This document shows, one piece after another, positions 9,214-19,426 of a stretch of DNA of 64,000 bases; positions within the stretch are counted from its first letter, which is position 1; every line of letters begins with the position of its first letter. The DNA lies in the NCBI GenBank assembly GCA_030710605.1, contig CP092870.1, positions 98,236,592 through 98,300,591 on the forward strand, in the 5' to 3' direction. The DNA comes from Cordylochernes scorpioides. Its lineage: Eukaryota > Arthropoda > Arachnida > Pseudoscorpiones > Chernetidae. Below the pieces are notes generated by a model. That model was not told the origin of the DNA and ran no database searches. It worked only from the letters and a program-made list of their open reading frames with translations. Position numbers and translations under genes: made by a program.

Positions 9214-10920
9214 GGTTGAGGTTGGAAATTGTGTGAGCTCAGGACTGAGGTAAATATAAAACTACATACAATGTTAGAACTTTGGCGAACAGAGCGAGGG
9301 GAAACTTGCCCTGGGCCAATCTAACTTATCTATGCAGTTACTTGTGTAGCGAGTCCGAGGGGAAAAGTCCCGTGTGTAGGTGAGGAAGTTGAATGGACTT
9401 ATATTTAATTTGCGGAAAGTATGCGCGCACAGTGCCAAAAATTGGGACGAGGACGGCGTTGTCCGTTACAAGTGACAAGCTGCTCGGACACGAGGTGTTT
9501 GAACCTTCGTGGGAGCTTGTGCAAGGCGATGATTTCGCGGTGGGTTGAAAGTAAGACCCATGTCTGCGCGAAATGATGACGGACCGGACAGAATCAGCGA
9601 CGATGCTTAACGTACCTCCGTGGGAAATATCGAAGGTAGGCTATATCGTGCTGGTTTGGACAATGGACAAACATAGATTTGAAGACAGGGTCCGTGTGGC
9701 GAACGTGTGGCGCAAGAAGAAGGAGCGAACTGTGCCGCTCGATGTAGATTGTTCAAGTGAGAACAAAAGGGAGTTGATAAATATCTAGCAGTTAGTAAAT
9801 CTGCATCCTGTGACGAACACACCATTGGCTAGATGGTGTGGGTCGGTGGATATGCTAGAGATGAACTACGAAATATATTATCATAAATGAAGGGCGAAGG
9901 TTAGGATTTTGAAATTACAATATAGAAGTTCGATAATTGATTAATCAATAATTCTCTATAAAAGGTCCTGAGCTGGTATAAGGTTAACAAAGTTGTAAGA
10001 ATGAGAGGGGCATTCAGGGAAAGATAGATAAGAGTCACCAAGGGTTGGTTGTAAGCAAGGCTCACGTGGTGGTTGGAATTCTTCGACGCCTGAATTACAG
10101 GGTGAATGTTGAGTCGTTTAGGTAAAGAAATTATTTTTCGTGAGCCGTGCTTACAAGTAGGAGAGGTCATATACAAATAGGTATACAAAAGTTTAGGTGC
10201 TGGTGGCATATTTTATAAATAAATTGATTATGAAAAATCTATTGTTAATAGTAAAAATCGTAAAGCATTAATAGGTAGAATTCCTTTTTTTTTTAAGTTA
10301 CGTTAAAATGGAAATTATTTAATTAAAATGACGATTGTTAAATTCTACTGGTAAGGTAACTAATTAAATGAGTTACAAATATCTAGATAAATAATATGGA
10401 GAATAAAATAATTGTTAATAGGCGTGGAGAGAATAAATGGAGCTAATTATGTAAATATTGGGACAATTTACAAGGAATGACTTATTTAAAGAATGAATGG
10501 TAGGAGTTAAAACAATTATACTCACGAGTTATGTTGGTTTAGGGTGCAGGAAAGTTCATTGAGCTTCGGGAGAGTTCTGTCTGTGACACTGTGCGTACCA
10601 GTGTTGTACATCACAGTAGCGGCAGGGATATGGCGGAGTCTTGTCCATGATGGAGGAAGATGTCCTGCCCTGGCACGGTGGTCGTTCTTGGGTAGATCTA
10701 GTGCTGGAAGAAGTGCGTGGCTGCTCCATCTCCGTCGTAGGTGAATACTTCTTCGGGATCACGGTTCAAAGGTTGGCGAAGAAGGGGTTGAGGGCTCGAA
10801 GAGGAGTGGTTACAGTTGAGTTGGGTTTGGCCGATCATCGTGGCTTGGCTTCTTGTTCTTCATACTCCGGTATATGAGGGATTTGCTTCCCGGCCAGGTC
10901 TCATCCTGTCGACTCTTCTG

Positions 10921-11280
10921 TAATAAGATCCTGTCGACTCTTCTGTGATATGATCCTGTCGACTTTCAGTGTGGCATTATGATAATAATGTGGGAGAGAG
11001 AAATAAGGAAACAACAAGTTTGGAAGATGGGACCCAGCAAACCGAGAGAGAGAGGTAGCGCGTGGGCCTGTCACTGCGTAACGCCGTCTTGTGTGGCCAC
11101 CACCCCCCCCCCCCCCCCCCCCGACTATCTAAAAATAGTCCGGCAGGGTTCCCATCAAAGCCCCCTCCGGCATGTGGTCAGTCGTTTAAAATGGCCGTAA
11201 CTTAGCTTTCTATCGACGTCTCTCTCTCGTGACTGTAGGTTTACTTTATTATTCCCGGAAGAGCATATATTATGACATAT
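10921..11280 (+). repeat. 3' LTR of the 8.4-11.3 kb element
   Basis: Differs from the 5' LTR by a few single-base changes and by a shorter C-run (about 20 C at 11102-11122). The high identity points to a recent insertion or recent gene conversion. Confidence 0.65.
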
Positions 11281-11297
11281 ATATATATATTTAAAAA

Positions 11298-11392
11298 AGA
11301 TGCATATATTGGATTTCTAATTATTTTTATTGTTCCAATATTTCGAGGGGCAACTCGCCTCTCTTTATCGAGGATGTTTGTGTTTTTCACTA
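11298..11392 (-). repeat. Penelope-like end, type P5, single arm
   Basis: Contains TTGTTCCAATATTTCGAGGG and GCAACTCGCCTCTCTTTATC, the same arm found as a full palindrome at 42601-42786. On the minus strand this gives GATAAAGAGAGGCGAGTTG followed by CGAAATATT, a stem followed by GAAA that resembles a decayed hammerhead half. Confidence 0.6.
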
Positions 11393-11939
11393 GAACACGC
11401 GCGCACGCGTACACCACTCTCGTTCTACAAGGCCAATGAAAGAACTGTATCTTTGACTCAACTATTGCCTTCAGTTTATATACAGCAAATAATTATATTT
11501 ATATTTAATATTATAGACTATTATTTTATCTATGGAAGATATAGAGATTCATATACAACACAGTGTAATTGTAAAAAAATGTATTTACATATTAATTCTA
11601 AATTAAAAATTTTTAAATATATATAAGTAGAATTAAATATAATTTATATGAAAGATAGTTGGTATTAGAGAAGGAGTAATGATAATTAAAAACAAATTAT
11701 TTAAATATTACTTTTAGGGTATCAAAACGGTTTTTTTAAGTAACAATTTAGGGTTATAACAAGTTCACGCTATTGCATCGGCAGTTACGCGTCATGTAAG
11801 CTGAACATAGGAGACAAAAAGGAAGAATTGAAGGTATTAGGATAAGAAAAAGAGCAAAGACAGAACCATGTTATCTTTTTATCAAACATTTAAAGTTAAA
11901 AGAAAGAAAATTTAAATTATATATAAATATCATTTTAAA

Positions 11940-12290
11940 ACAATAGTGTAGACTGTGTACTTTTGCATGTATGGCGACCGCACTTTGCTTCAGCGAGCGC
12001 GAACTGGGACAAAGCTTCAAAACACATACGGGCGGAAGAATGGCGGCCCCACTATGCCTTGGCAAGCGCGTGCTGGGAGAACACGTCACTACGCATGCGC
12101 GGGCGTCATCTGGAACTTTCTAGCGACTGGCGCGGTAAACAACAAGGCCTGCTCCCAACGGCCGTTACTTCAACCGTTACTTCTTTTCTCTTTATATATT
12201 TCTGGCTTTTAAATAAATTAATTTTAATTTTATCAGCGGCCTTTCCACAAGCCACACCAACACATCACGCAACCATCCCACACATGTATT
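11940..12290 (+). repeat. GC-rich island, possible solo LTR
   Basis: An isolated GC-rich block (CGCACTTTGCTTCAGCGAGC, ACGCATGCGCGGGCGTCATC) followed by CTCTTTATATATTTCTGGC and AAATAAATTAATT, an order reminiscent of LTR promoter and polyadenylation signals. There is no second copy in the window, so solo LTR is an inference; a decayed CpG-rich promoter is an alternative. Frames across it are not conserved-looking. Confidence 0.35.
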
Positions 12291-12454
12291 GACAAGATGT
12301 CAATAGAATCATGTTAATTGTCTACTGTATATAGCTTACAGAACCTGGTTACATTCTAGAAAGATCTCACTAAGATTAACACGAATGTTGAGATAGTAGA
12401 ATTTTTATAACTAACCTCTATTATATTTTGAGTCAAAAGGCGATCCATCAATTA

Positions 12455-12632
12455 AGTTTATATAAAAGGGCGTACCTGGATCTGTAAAGAAATAAAAATT
12501 CTCAAAATATTTCGAGAGATTGCTCCCTCTTTAGCACTGTGCAATAAATTGATAAAGAGGGAGCAATCTCTCGAAATAGTTTGGGATTTTTTTTTTTTAC
12601 AGATCCAGGTACGCCCTTTTATATGAACTTTA
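12455..12632. repeat. Palindromic Penelope-like pair, type P5b
   Basis: Arms of about 80 bases share TATAAAAGGGCGTACCTGGA, TCTGTAAA and TCGAGAGATTGCTCCCTCTT in opposite orientation around a short centre (12534-12550). The plus strand of the right arm reads TTGATAAAGAGGGAGCAATC then TCTCGAAAT, i.e. stem plus GAAA. A shorter version is at 33313-33405. Confidence 0.75.
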
Positions 12633-12763
12633 TTATATTGTCACGGTGAAAATTAGGAAAGACAAATTTCAGGATGACACAGCAATTTATTTAAGACAAG
12701 CACAAATTAAAAAATTGATTATATACAAGAGAAGCAATGAGGAAAGTTTGGTAATAATATATA

Positions 12764-14180
12764 CTGCGTGACATTGAAAATGGAACACCAAGAAATAGTG
12801 GCCAGAAAATTATGCAAATTTCAGGGTAGATGCGCCTAACCGAGTTATGCAAATGATGTAAAATGCGCAGCTCTCGTGCGCACATGGAGAAAGATATAAG
12901 GGAGGAACTTGCTGAAAGGACAGTATTCGTGTCGTTATTTCTTCAAGGAAAATCATTGTAGAAATTTTGTTCTTGTGTCAAAAGACACGTGTAATAACAG
13001 AGAATGCCAGGTCATCGTAAACGGAGGCAGTTCAAGCAGACAGACGCTTTTACGAGGGGCATGGTGATCGGACTTGAAAAGGGCAGGTTGGTCCATACGT
13101 CAAATCGCAGCTGATACACACCTGGTGCGTCCACGGTGCACCGACTGTGGAGAAGATGGTTGGAACAAGGAAATGTGGCCAATTTATAGGAATGTCGGTG
13201 CAACCAGAGTGACTTCAGCACGTGTGGATCGGCGTATCCTTCGACAAGCAGTGGCGGGCCCCACAAGCCACTTGTACCGCCATCCTGCAACATGTGCAAG
13301 ACACCCTAGATCATTCCATCTCGACCAGAACCATTTCCCGTCGAATGGTTGCTAATGGCTTACACTCATGCCGTCCGCTAAGAAGACTGCCATTGACCCC
13401 ACCGAATAGGCGCCAACGTTTGGAATGGTGCCGGGCTATATCGACGTGGATGACGGAATGGTACAGGGTCGTGTTCTCAGATGAGTCGCGTTTCTGCTTG
13501 TCCAGTGATAGTCGCCGTGTACGCGTGTGGCGTCGACGTGGAGAAAGGTCCAATCCGGCAGCAATTGTGGAACGCCCCACCGTGCGACAACGTGGAATCA
13601 TGGTTTGGGGCGCATCGCGTATGATTCCAGGTCACCTTTACTTCGTATTCAGGGCACTATGACGGCCCAACGATACGTTGATGATGTGCTGCGACCGGTG
13701 ACACTCCCCTACCTCAGGGGTACCCAATGCCCTTTATCAGCAGGATAACTCCCGACCGCACACTGCTCGCATTAGCCAACAAGCTCTGCAAGATGTACAG
13801 ATGCTTCCCTGGCCACCGTACTCTCCTGATCTCTCACCAATCGAGCACGTCTGGGACATCATTGGACGCCGTTTGCATGCCTTGCCACAGCCGCGTTCAG
13901 AAGACGAACTGTGGCAAATGGTTGGAGAGGGAATGGAGAGCCATCCCTCAGGACGCCATCCGTACTCTGATTGACTCTCTACCTAGACGTGTTGCTGCGT
14001 GCATCGCCGTCCGCGGTGGTCCTACTTGCTACTAAGCCGACGCCGTTCTCGCTCTGTATTATGACTATCATTTTGAAATAAAGATCACTTATAGTTCGTC
14101 CCTGTCTCTCTCTGTCTGCCGAGTTTCATCACTTTATGGCCACTATTTCTTGGTGTTTCCATTTTCAATGTCACCCAGTG
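12764..14180 (+). mobile_element. Tc1-like transposon, 1.4 kb, inactivated
   Basis: Bounded by TA at 12762-12763 and 14181-14182. Inverted ends share GTGACATTGAAAATGGAA and ACACCAAGAAATAGTGGCCA; the left end has a two-base deletion and one change against the right. It carries a frame-shifted transposase gene (13004-14035). It is inserted in one LTR of the 12.6-15.1 kb element. Confidence 0.9.
13004..14035 (+). pseudogene. Tc1-like transposase pseudogene
   Basis: Starts MPGHRKRRQFKQTDAFTRG; then the helix-turn-helix part AGWSIRQIAADTHL appears in another frame (13074), followed by RVDRRILRQAVA, SISTRTISRRMVANGLHSCR (13320), and the catalytic parts: FSDESRFCLSSDS (13470), YQQDNSRPHTA (13735) and PPYSPDLSPIEHVWDIIGRR (13810), with the C terminus RRVAACIAVRGGPTCY then TAA. 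The DDE residues are all still visible, but at least four frame changes split the gene, so no transposase can be made. The length and block order match full-length Tc1 transposases of about 340 residues. Confidence 0.9.
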
Positions 14181-14220
14181 TATATAAACATCAAAATTAA
14201 TATAATATGTTAAAAAATAA

Positions 14221-14562
14221 ATACTTTTCTACATAGCTCCTTCCCTATTAGAGCTGTGACCTACAGCTTGCAAATATTGTAGATACTGACATGGATCTGA
14301 CGTGCTTCTGCCAAATATTCCCTCGGAATCTTGGAACTCTGTCTCTAGTAGCTTAGCGTCCTTTCTCTTACGGCGTGAAGAGCGGCTTTGTCGTCGTATC
14401 GTCTATAGGAACATCGTCATCTTGGAAGGAAGTCTTGGCTTTGACACAGCGGTGGAATCCTGGAGCCAGTCTCTGAAAATGTAGATAACAGCACCCATGG
14501 CCTCAATGTTTTCTCGGCAATCCTCACTTTGTCTTCCCTAATTTACCCAGCATCTCCACCAA
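14221..14562 (-). other. Short interior of LTR family 2 element
   Basis: On the minus strand begins with the GGTGGAGATGC leader, followed by a stretch with a modest frame containing SRRKRKDAKLLETEFQDSEG and DPCQYLQYLQAVG. I do not recognise it; a Gag remnant is possible. Confidence 0.35.
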
Positions 14563-14637
14563 AATGTAACATAGAAAATAAGGAAAGACAAACTTCAGGA
14601 TGACACAGCAATTTATCTAAGACAAACACAAATTACC

Positions 14638-14815
14638 TGGTTCAAATCACATTAATAGGTACCGCTCAGCAAGAGCAACCTAGGTCATGATAATTGAACA
14701 ATGAATAATATGTAAAGGTTATTCACATATTAAACAAAATGTTAACACGGGATTCAATCCCGGTTTATGACTGTCGGGAATCGAGGGTGTTACCCACTCG
14801 TCCACCGACTTTTAT
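14638..14815 (-). repeat. SINE family 2, nearly complete
   Basis: Minus strand: GTCGGTGGACGAGTGGGTAA (A-box region), CGGGATTGAATCCCGTG (B-box region), TTAATATGTGAATAACC, CATGACCTAGGTTGCTCTTG and the GCGGTACCTATTAATGTG tail. It splits the LTR of family 2: ACACAAATTA occurs on both sides (14627 and 14819), a likely target-site duplication. Confidence 0.75.
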
Positions 14816-15218
14816 AAACACAAATTAAAATTAATTAAATACAAGAGAAACGCAATGTGAGCAATGTTTACGCAGAGTAATAAAATATATAAATATCTAA
14901 ATTAAAATATTCTGTTAAAAAAAATAATATAAATTTTACTACAATATTTAAGGAAGGAAAAGCTCCATATCTTACTTAAGTGAATTTAAACTGAAATCAA
15001 GTACCATTCTGATGACAAAAACAACAAAAATCATTAAAAGTTTTTAAAATAATTTTGATAAGTGTGATTATCAAACTAAGCTAGATATTCAGTTACAGTT
15101 TAAATAAATATAGTGGTTCAGCGCCACACTTATTTTAAACCGTTTCACAATTTTTGAAAGATATATATCTGACTTATAAACACAAGGTAATAAGACCAAA
15201 TCCAAATAAATAAATAGT

Positions 15219-15262
15219 GTGTGACGTTTCGGTAACAGCGTTGTTACCATCTTCAGACAAAA
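15219..15262 (-). ncRNA. Hammerhead ribozyme motif, family P2, left arm
   Basis: Minus strand: CTGAAGA (15250-15256), a seven-pair stem II GGTAACA/TGTTACC, GAAA, palindromic stem III ACGT and C as the expected cleavage base, then ACACAC. One extra base lies between core and stem II. The two-base-pair stem III suggests function as a dimer or not at all. Confidence 0.62.
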
Positions 15263-15320
15263 GTACTGAATGAGAAATTTTACCACAGCATGGTTTAAAT
15301 AGTTACTTCTCATTCAGTAC

Positions 15321-15367
15321 TTTTGTCTGAAGATGGTAACAACGCTCTGTTACCGAAACGTCACACA
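15321..15367 (+). ncRNA. Hammerhead ribozyme motif, family P2, right arm
   Basis: CTGAAGA (15327-15333), stem II GGTAACA (15335-15341) with TGTTACC (15348-15354), GAAA (15355-15358), ACGT (15358-15361), cleavage base C (15362). TGT before the core pairs with ACA after the cleavage site as a short stem I. Same caveats as the left-arm copy. Confidence 0.65.
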
Positions 15368-15419
15368 CTATTTATTTATTTGGATTTGATCTTATTACCT
15401 TGTGTTTATAATCTATAAT

Positions 15420-16180
15420 CCAAATTGTGCCTTATCATTTTTATACCTGACGTGGTTTATTATATAACTAGAAGAAATACGAATTGATGCTATGGAGGTT
15501 TTGTGTAAGTTTTCCCCTAGGTTCTCTTTGGTTGCTGATTAGAGCTGCTCCACTGATTGGTTGATTGCAACGAAATTGTAACGAGTTTCTTTGTCATAGC
15601 TGAAGCTCTTTTTATGAGCTTTGAATTTTCTAATTCCATTCCCTAAGAATCGGGTAGAATAAAAACTTAAAAACTGCTGAATGCCAAGGATAAAAAAGGG
15701 TCTCGGTGACAATAGCAATCTGTTGACCATAAAGTCTGAATTCTAGGCTGCTGTGTGTAACAGATGTTCCAGATGGAGAGCCGTGACTTCCCTGTGTTCC
15801 TGGTCTACTAACGACGTTGTTGCAGGATCTAGCTAGTGTTAGACAGTAGCTATTGACAGCGGGGCGGGTTTTAGCGCTTACATCCCTGTGGTGATCACAT
15901 TAGGGACTGGTGTTGTCTGTAGAACCAGAGAATGGTGGAAACATTCACAGATCGCGTTTTTTAAAATTCCTGTTCTCTGAGAAATAAACTCTTAAAAATT
16001 GTATGTAGAATCTTTTCCAAACTGCATTCATGTAAAATCAATTGCAATATTTTTTGCCTGCTAAGAATATTAAAGAATTTATTACACTCTACAAATCAAT
16101 TCTGCCAGTCAATGTGTATATATAATAGTACGCCATATATATACATATATACATATCTACACAACAAATTATAAATCGAT
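15420..16180. other. Unassigned stretch
   Basis: Moderately AT-rich DNA with no repeat match to the rest of the window. 15730-15910 is less AT-rich (GATGTTCCAGATGGAGAGCC) but has no convincing frame. The last part (16110-16160) is a TA/CA simple repeat. Confidence 0.35.
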
Positions 16181-16183
16181 TTG

Positions 16184-17171
16184 TCATCCAATAGGAAGTA
16201 TGATAAATCTATAGTCGAACGAAGGAATTGAAAAGTAAATCTTATTAAAATAATATTTAAGTAGATAAAATTTATTTGATAATGCTTGACGTATCATTCT
16301 GCGTTGCATTCCTAAGCACAAGTTCATATGGATAGTGTAGATTTCCAATGCGAAAAGCATTATAACCAGCAAACTCGATCAAAATATCTATAGCCAAGGG
16401 AAATAGGGGTAAAAATTTTGAAATTTAAAAAATTTCATAAGAGAGAAAGGAGATGTCAAGAAAATTATTAAGACGTCCTGCAGCTAATGATTGAAATTCA
16501 TTTAGATGTTTTGGTAGTTCACAAATAAATTGATTGATTGAAAATATTAAAAAGTAGATCAGATCATGTCCAATAATCAATTTTCCTGATTCCAATATAG
16601 CTTCCATCACCAAACAGAAACCAGCTTGAGAATCAAGATTCGATAAATTATCTTGAAATTCTTTATTTAACTTTTCAAATTTTCTATCGATGATTTCTAG
16701 AAATTCTTTTTCTTCTTGATTCGTTGAATTTTTTAGCTAACTTAGCTTTTACAATCTGTATTCTTTTAATATTTAACTTATATTCGTTTTCAATTTCTTT
16801 CGCTTCTTTTGGTAATCTTCTAAACGCTGAGAGGATATTCCTTTTTGAAAATTTGTATTCAGAGTTTCTCTATATCTTTTATTAACCATTGTGTAATTCC
16901 CTGGGTTGATGAGGAAGCTAAATATCTCACTAGTTATTGTGCAGGGGGAATAACGAAATGTTGCTAGACCAAACTGAAAAATTCCTGTTTGGATAGTCAA
17001 GCGATGAAACTTTTTGTACCTTTCTTCAAGACTTTCATTAAAACAAAGATGTTTGAACGGATTCTTCCACCTATTCATCACTATTTCAACACACAGGAAA
17101 TCAGCTTCTCTTATTTTTTTCCTTAACATTTTAAGTTCTTTAGCAAAATTTTCCTTTGTAACAATAATCAT
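16184..17171 (-). pseudogene. PARN-like (CAF1-family poly(A) ribonuclease) intronless relic
   Basis: Starts at ATG 17171-17169 with MIIVTKENFAKELKMLRKKI and reads EADFLCVEIV, LEERYKKFHRLTIQTGIFQF, GLATFRYSP and FNTNF-like NTNFQKGISSQRLEDY, which follow the N-terminal order of PARN (NF...EADFF, EERYQKL, FLLFQFGLCTF, RNGIPYLNQEEE). After one frame change and stops (16776-16680) comes AGFCLVMEAILESGKLIIGH, ELPKHLNEF and NNFLDISF, then FAGYNAFRIG and NKFYLLKYYFNKIYF. Known PARN catalytic acids are Asp/Glu of IDGEF, Asp of GHNMLLD and Asp of GYDAY; here these read VEIVM, GHDLIYF and GYNAF, so the nuclease site is lost. Human PARN is longer (about 640 residues); the C-terminal RNA-binding part is missing. 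No introns are seen over 1 kb, suggesting a retrocopy. The related PNLDC1 is an alternative parent. Confidence 0.82.
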
Positions 17172-17199
17172 GACTTGTCAAAAAAAATATTCTCTCTCG

Positions 17200-17843
17200 T
17201 TTTCTTAATTAATAAACCGTATCTTTGTAATAGTTACTAGTAACACAATTATATACATACTAATTAAACGTAGCTTATGCAAATTTGGCTTTTGCTCATA
17301 AAAGGTAGCTATGTAAATAGAAATCTATATATATATTTCAAATTTTCATATTTTTTTATTTTAAAATAAAAATATAATATGTTTTATTATTAAGAAAAAG
17401 ATAGAGTTTTAAAACAATCAGTGTTTAGATTTTTCCATGATATCTTAGTTCTAAACTCCGCCTTATATTGGCCTCTGTTAAGGTAAAACTTCAAGGAACC
17501 ATTTAGACTTATTTAGGAGCTTCTTAATGAGGCATTGCTAGATTATTTGTAAATATTCTAATATGCAAATACATATATCTAAAAATAAACATAGACAACC
17601 AACATTTCAAGTTTTAAAAAAAAGACAAAAAAGATATGATTGAGAACTTCACAGGCTATCAACACAAATTCGATTCAATCTTCAACCATCATAATTCTTT
17701 GTAATTTGATTGTTGTTCTTCAAATGTGTAATTACTTTAGATAATAATTGACAATAACAATAAACAACAAAAGTTTTATTAAGGAATTCCATCTTGTTAT
17801 GATTCCCCATATAAGAAAAAAATGAAACCAAATATTTACATAA
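17200..17843. other. AT-rich stretch, no gene seen
   Basis: Simple AT-rich sequence. Small frames here show no conserved features and no repeat family was matched. Confidence 0.4.
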
Positions 17844-18003
17844 TTTGTAACAAATAAATTTACTGGCAATGTGTTTTTTTTTTTTCAATAATATCATCAA
17901 ATATTATCTCTACAGACTTTCCTGCAATGATGTCTGTAGAGATAATATTTGATGATATTATTGAAAAGAAACACATTGTCAGTAAATTTATTTGTTACAA
18001 ATT
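17844..18003. repeat. Palindrome, TTACTGGCAATG type
   Basis: Arms 17844-17917 and 17932-18003 share AACAAATAAATTTACTGGCA and AATATTATCTCTACAGAC in opposite orientation, around a 14-base centre. It is followed by AACGATAGATGGCAATT. The same design with a different centre is at 45784-45973, and a single arm is at 56190-56250. Confidence 0.8.
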
Positions 18004-18399
18004 TTAACGATAGATGGCAATTGAATTTATAAATTTACATAATTAAAGAGGTATGAGAAGATAGATTTGTTTTATATATAAACATGTTTTGATTTTATTT
18101 GTGAGGTTATTTTTCCTTAGACCGGTTTATGATAATTATATAGTTGTTCTATGGCTATGTTTTCTGATGTCATTTTAATAAGTTGAACTGGTTCAAAATA
18201 ACAATAATTGACATAACTAGGGTCAGATTGTAAGGAAGAGTTCCTCAAAAACCCGGTTCTAAGTTATCAAATCCTTGTAGAATGGTTGAGATGACAAGAT
18301 GGATGTTTGTAGTTTGCTCTCTTTGCTGATTGGTATCAGAGAGGTAAGGAATCCAGAAAGCATTTTTTAAAAAAGAAGTGAATCTTGTAATCATTGTTG

Positions 18400-18530
18400 T
18401 TGTTGTATACAATGAAGAGCCTCAGATGTCTCCATGTATCTCTATCAAAGCAGTCGCAATGTCTTCTATCTTAGGTGTGTAAAGCTGCTGTTCTGGATCC
18501 ATGTCAATTTTCCTCCTTTTTTTATTATGC
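18400..18530 (-). pseudogene. LINE 3'-end fragment
   Basis: Minus strand contains ACACCTAAGATAGAAGACAT and TGGAGACATCTGAGGCTCTT. In one frame it reads DTWRHLRLFIV followed by an AAC/ACA-repeat tail, which resembles the Trp-rich C-terminal end of RTE/Jockey-type reverse transcriptase ORFs. Two related pieces are at 62230-62420. The family assignment is tentative. Confidence 0.45.
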
Positions 18531-18781
18531 AATAAAGGAACAGGCAAGCTTGCCATTTATATTCTCAAATAGGTTGTAATATTAAAAGTATAAAAACATG
18601 AAGATATAACAAAGTGATAATATATGATGAATAAAGATGATAAAGCTAGGTCACATGCTACAGCGTCCGTTAAAACATACTTACAAGTTTATACGTACTT
18701 ATTTGTATATATTATCAACCTTTTATTCACATTTTCCTGGAATCGCGTTTTTGAGCTACTACTTCATGATACTTTTAGTAA

Positions 18782-18871
18782 TTAATAAAAAAAGGCATTT
18801 CCTAATCGTACAACTGAAAACCAACAGCAGCTTTCAGTTGTACAATCAGGAAATGTCTTTTTTCTTAATTT
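18782..18871. repeat. Short palindrome, GGCATTTCCTAAT type
   Basis: AAAAAAGGCATTTCCTAATC plus GTACAACTGAAA on the left pairs with TTTCAGTTGTACAATCAGGA on the right around CCAACAGCAGC. The flank TTTATCTACCTGATCCAAGT recurs at 44465-44510. Probably another Penelope-like terminal pair. Confidence 0.65.
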
Positions 18872-19009
18872 ATCTACCTGATCCAAGTACAAATTCACTT
18901 TTGTACTATTTACCACTTTTAGTGATGTATAGAAAATTCCAAAATATAATTATTGTATTTTTCTCTGAAAAAAAAAAGATAGTCAACGTTTATATTATTA
19001 ATTAATTAA

Positions 19010-19270
19010 TCTATATATATAAAATTGAATGTCTGTTTGTTTGTTTGTTTGTACTCTATAGATTCAAAAACCATACATCCAATCGCCGTGAAATTTTGGG
19101 ATATTATTAGGTATATCACCGAAAGGTTTTTGAAAAATAATTTCATGAATATCTTGAATATCCTTAGAGTTATTTGCAGATTTGTAGATTTAACTCGCAA
19201 GCAGCGCCCCCATTGTGACGATGTTAACAAGTTTTCTTATCACTAAGAACTAAGATGATTTTCTATTATG
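19010..19270 (+). mobile_element. Helitron 5' part, family A'
   Basis: TC at 19010-19011 opens TCTATATATATAAAATTGAA, preceded by A. The following 240 bases (CATACATCCAATCGCCGTGA, CGCAAGCAGCGCCCCCATTG) match 22466-22695 and the reversed copy at 23940-24178. After TCACTAAG (19242) it departs from those copies and enters the 32-bp minisatellite, so the minisatellite may belong to this Helitron. Confidence 0.75.
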
Positions 19271-19426
19271 ATATAAAAAGCCAACAATGAAGAGTGAATG
19301 TAATATAAAAAGCCAACAATGAAGAATGAATGTAAGATAAAAAGCCAACAATGAAGAGTGAATGTAAGATAAAAAGCCAACAATGAAGAATGAATGTAAG
19401 ATAAAAAGCCAACAATGAAGAGTGAA

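Larger units (their letters stand above)
8412..11280 (+). mobile_element. Non-autonomous LTR retrotransposon, 2.9 kb
   Basis: Two near-identical direct repeats (8412-8779 and 10921-11280) flank a 2.1 kb interior. Right after the first repeat comes TGGCCCCCGTTG (8779), placed where a tRNA primer-binding site should be. The interior has only short frames: one starting at 8778 (MAPVEEAEHGLSILKAG..., 37 codons) and one at 8962-9213 containing DEILEIIKAGGT. No protease, reverse transcriptase or integrase is seen, so it would depend on another element. The interior at 9270-9800 is GC-richer than the surroundings. The flanks are TA repeats, so a target duplication cannot be resolved. Orientation is inferred from the primer-site position. 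Confidence 0.68.
12645..15060 (-). mobile_element. Minus-strand LTR element relic (family 2), interrupted by Tc1 and SINE
   Basis: Two copies of an LTR are seen in minus orientation: 12645-12760 (resuming after the Tc1 at 14181) and from 14566 (resuming after a SINE at 14816). Both contain GGAAAGACAAA(C/T)TTCAGGA and AGGATGACACAGCAATTTAT, i.e. AATAAATTGCTGTGTCATCC on the minus strand, a typical LTR 3' layout. Immediately inside the upstream LTR the minus strand reads TTACATTTTGGTGGAGATGC, a leader/primer-site position. The interior (14221-14562) is only about 340 bp, so the element is non-autonomous or internally deleted. Solo or partial copies: 39822-40010 and 48630-48700; a piece is inside the Helitrons at 2010, 22740 and 23680. 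Confidence 0.65.
15176..15412. repeat. Penelope-like inverted pair, type P2
   Basis: Left arm 15181-15276 and right arm 15307-15404 are near-perfect reverse complements around a 30-base centre, sharing AATAAATAGTGTGTGACGTT and ACTTTTGTCTGAAGATGG in opposite directions. Each arm carries one hammerhead-type core pointing outward. A further partial copy is at 27310-27352. Confidence 0.82.

Noticed and set aside
9901-10209. 102-codon minus-strand frame in the LTR element interior
   Set aside because: Opposite strand to the element, no conserved motif, AT-biased composition.
13311-13601. Minus-strand open frame of 96 codons inside the Tc1 element
   Set aside because: Shadow of the transposase gene on the plus strand, whose motifs are unmistakable.
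18637-19005. 122-codon open frame on plus strand
   Set aside because: It runs through an AT-rich palindrome (18782-18871) and simple sequence; hydrophobic bias follows base composition.
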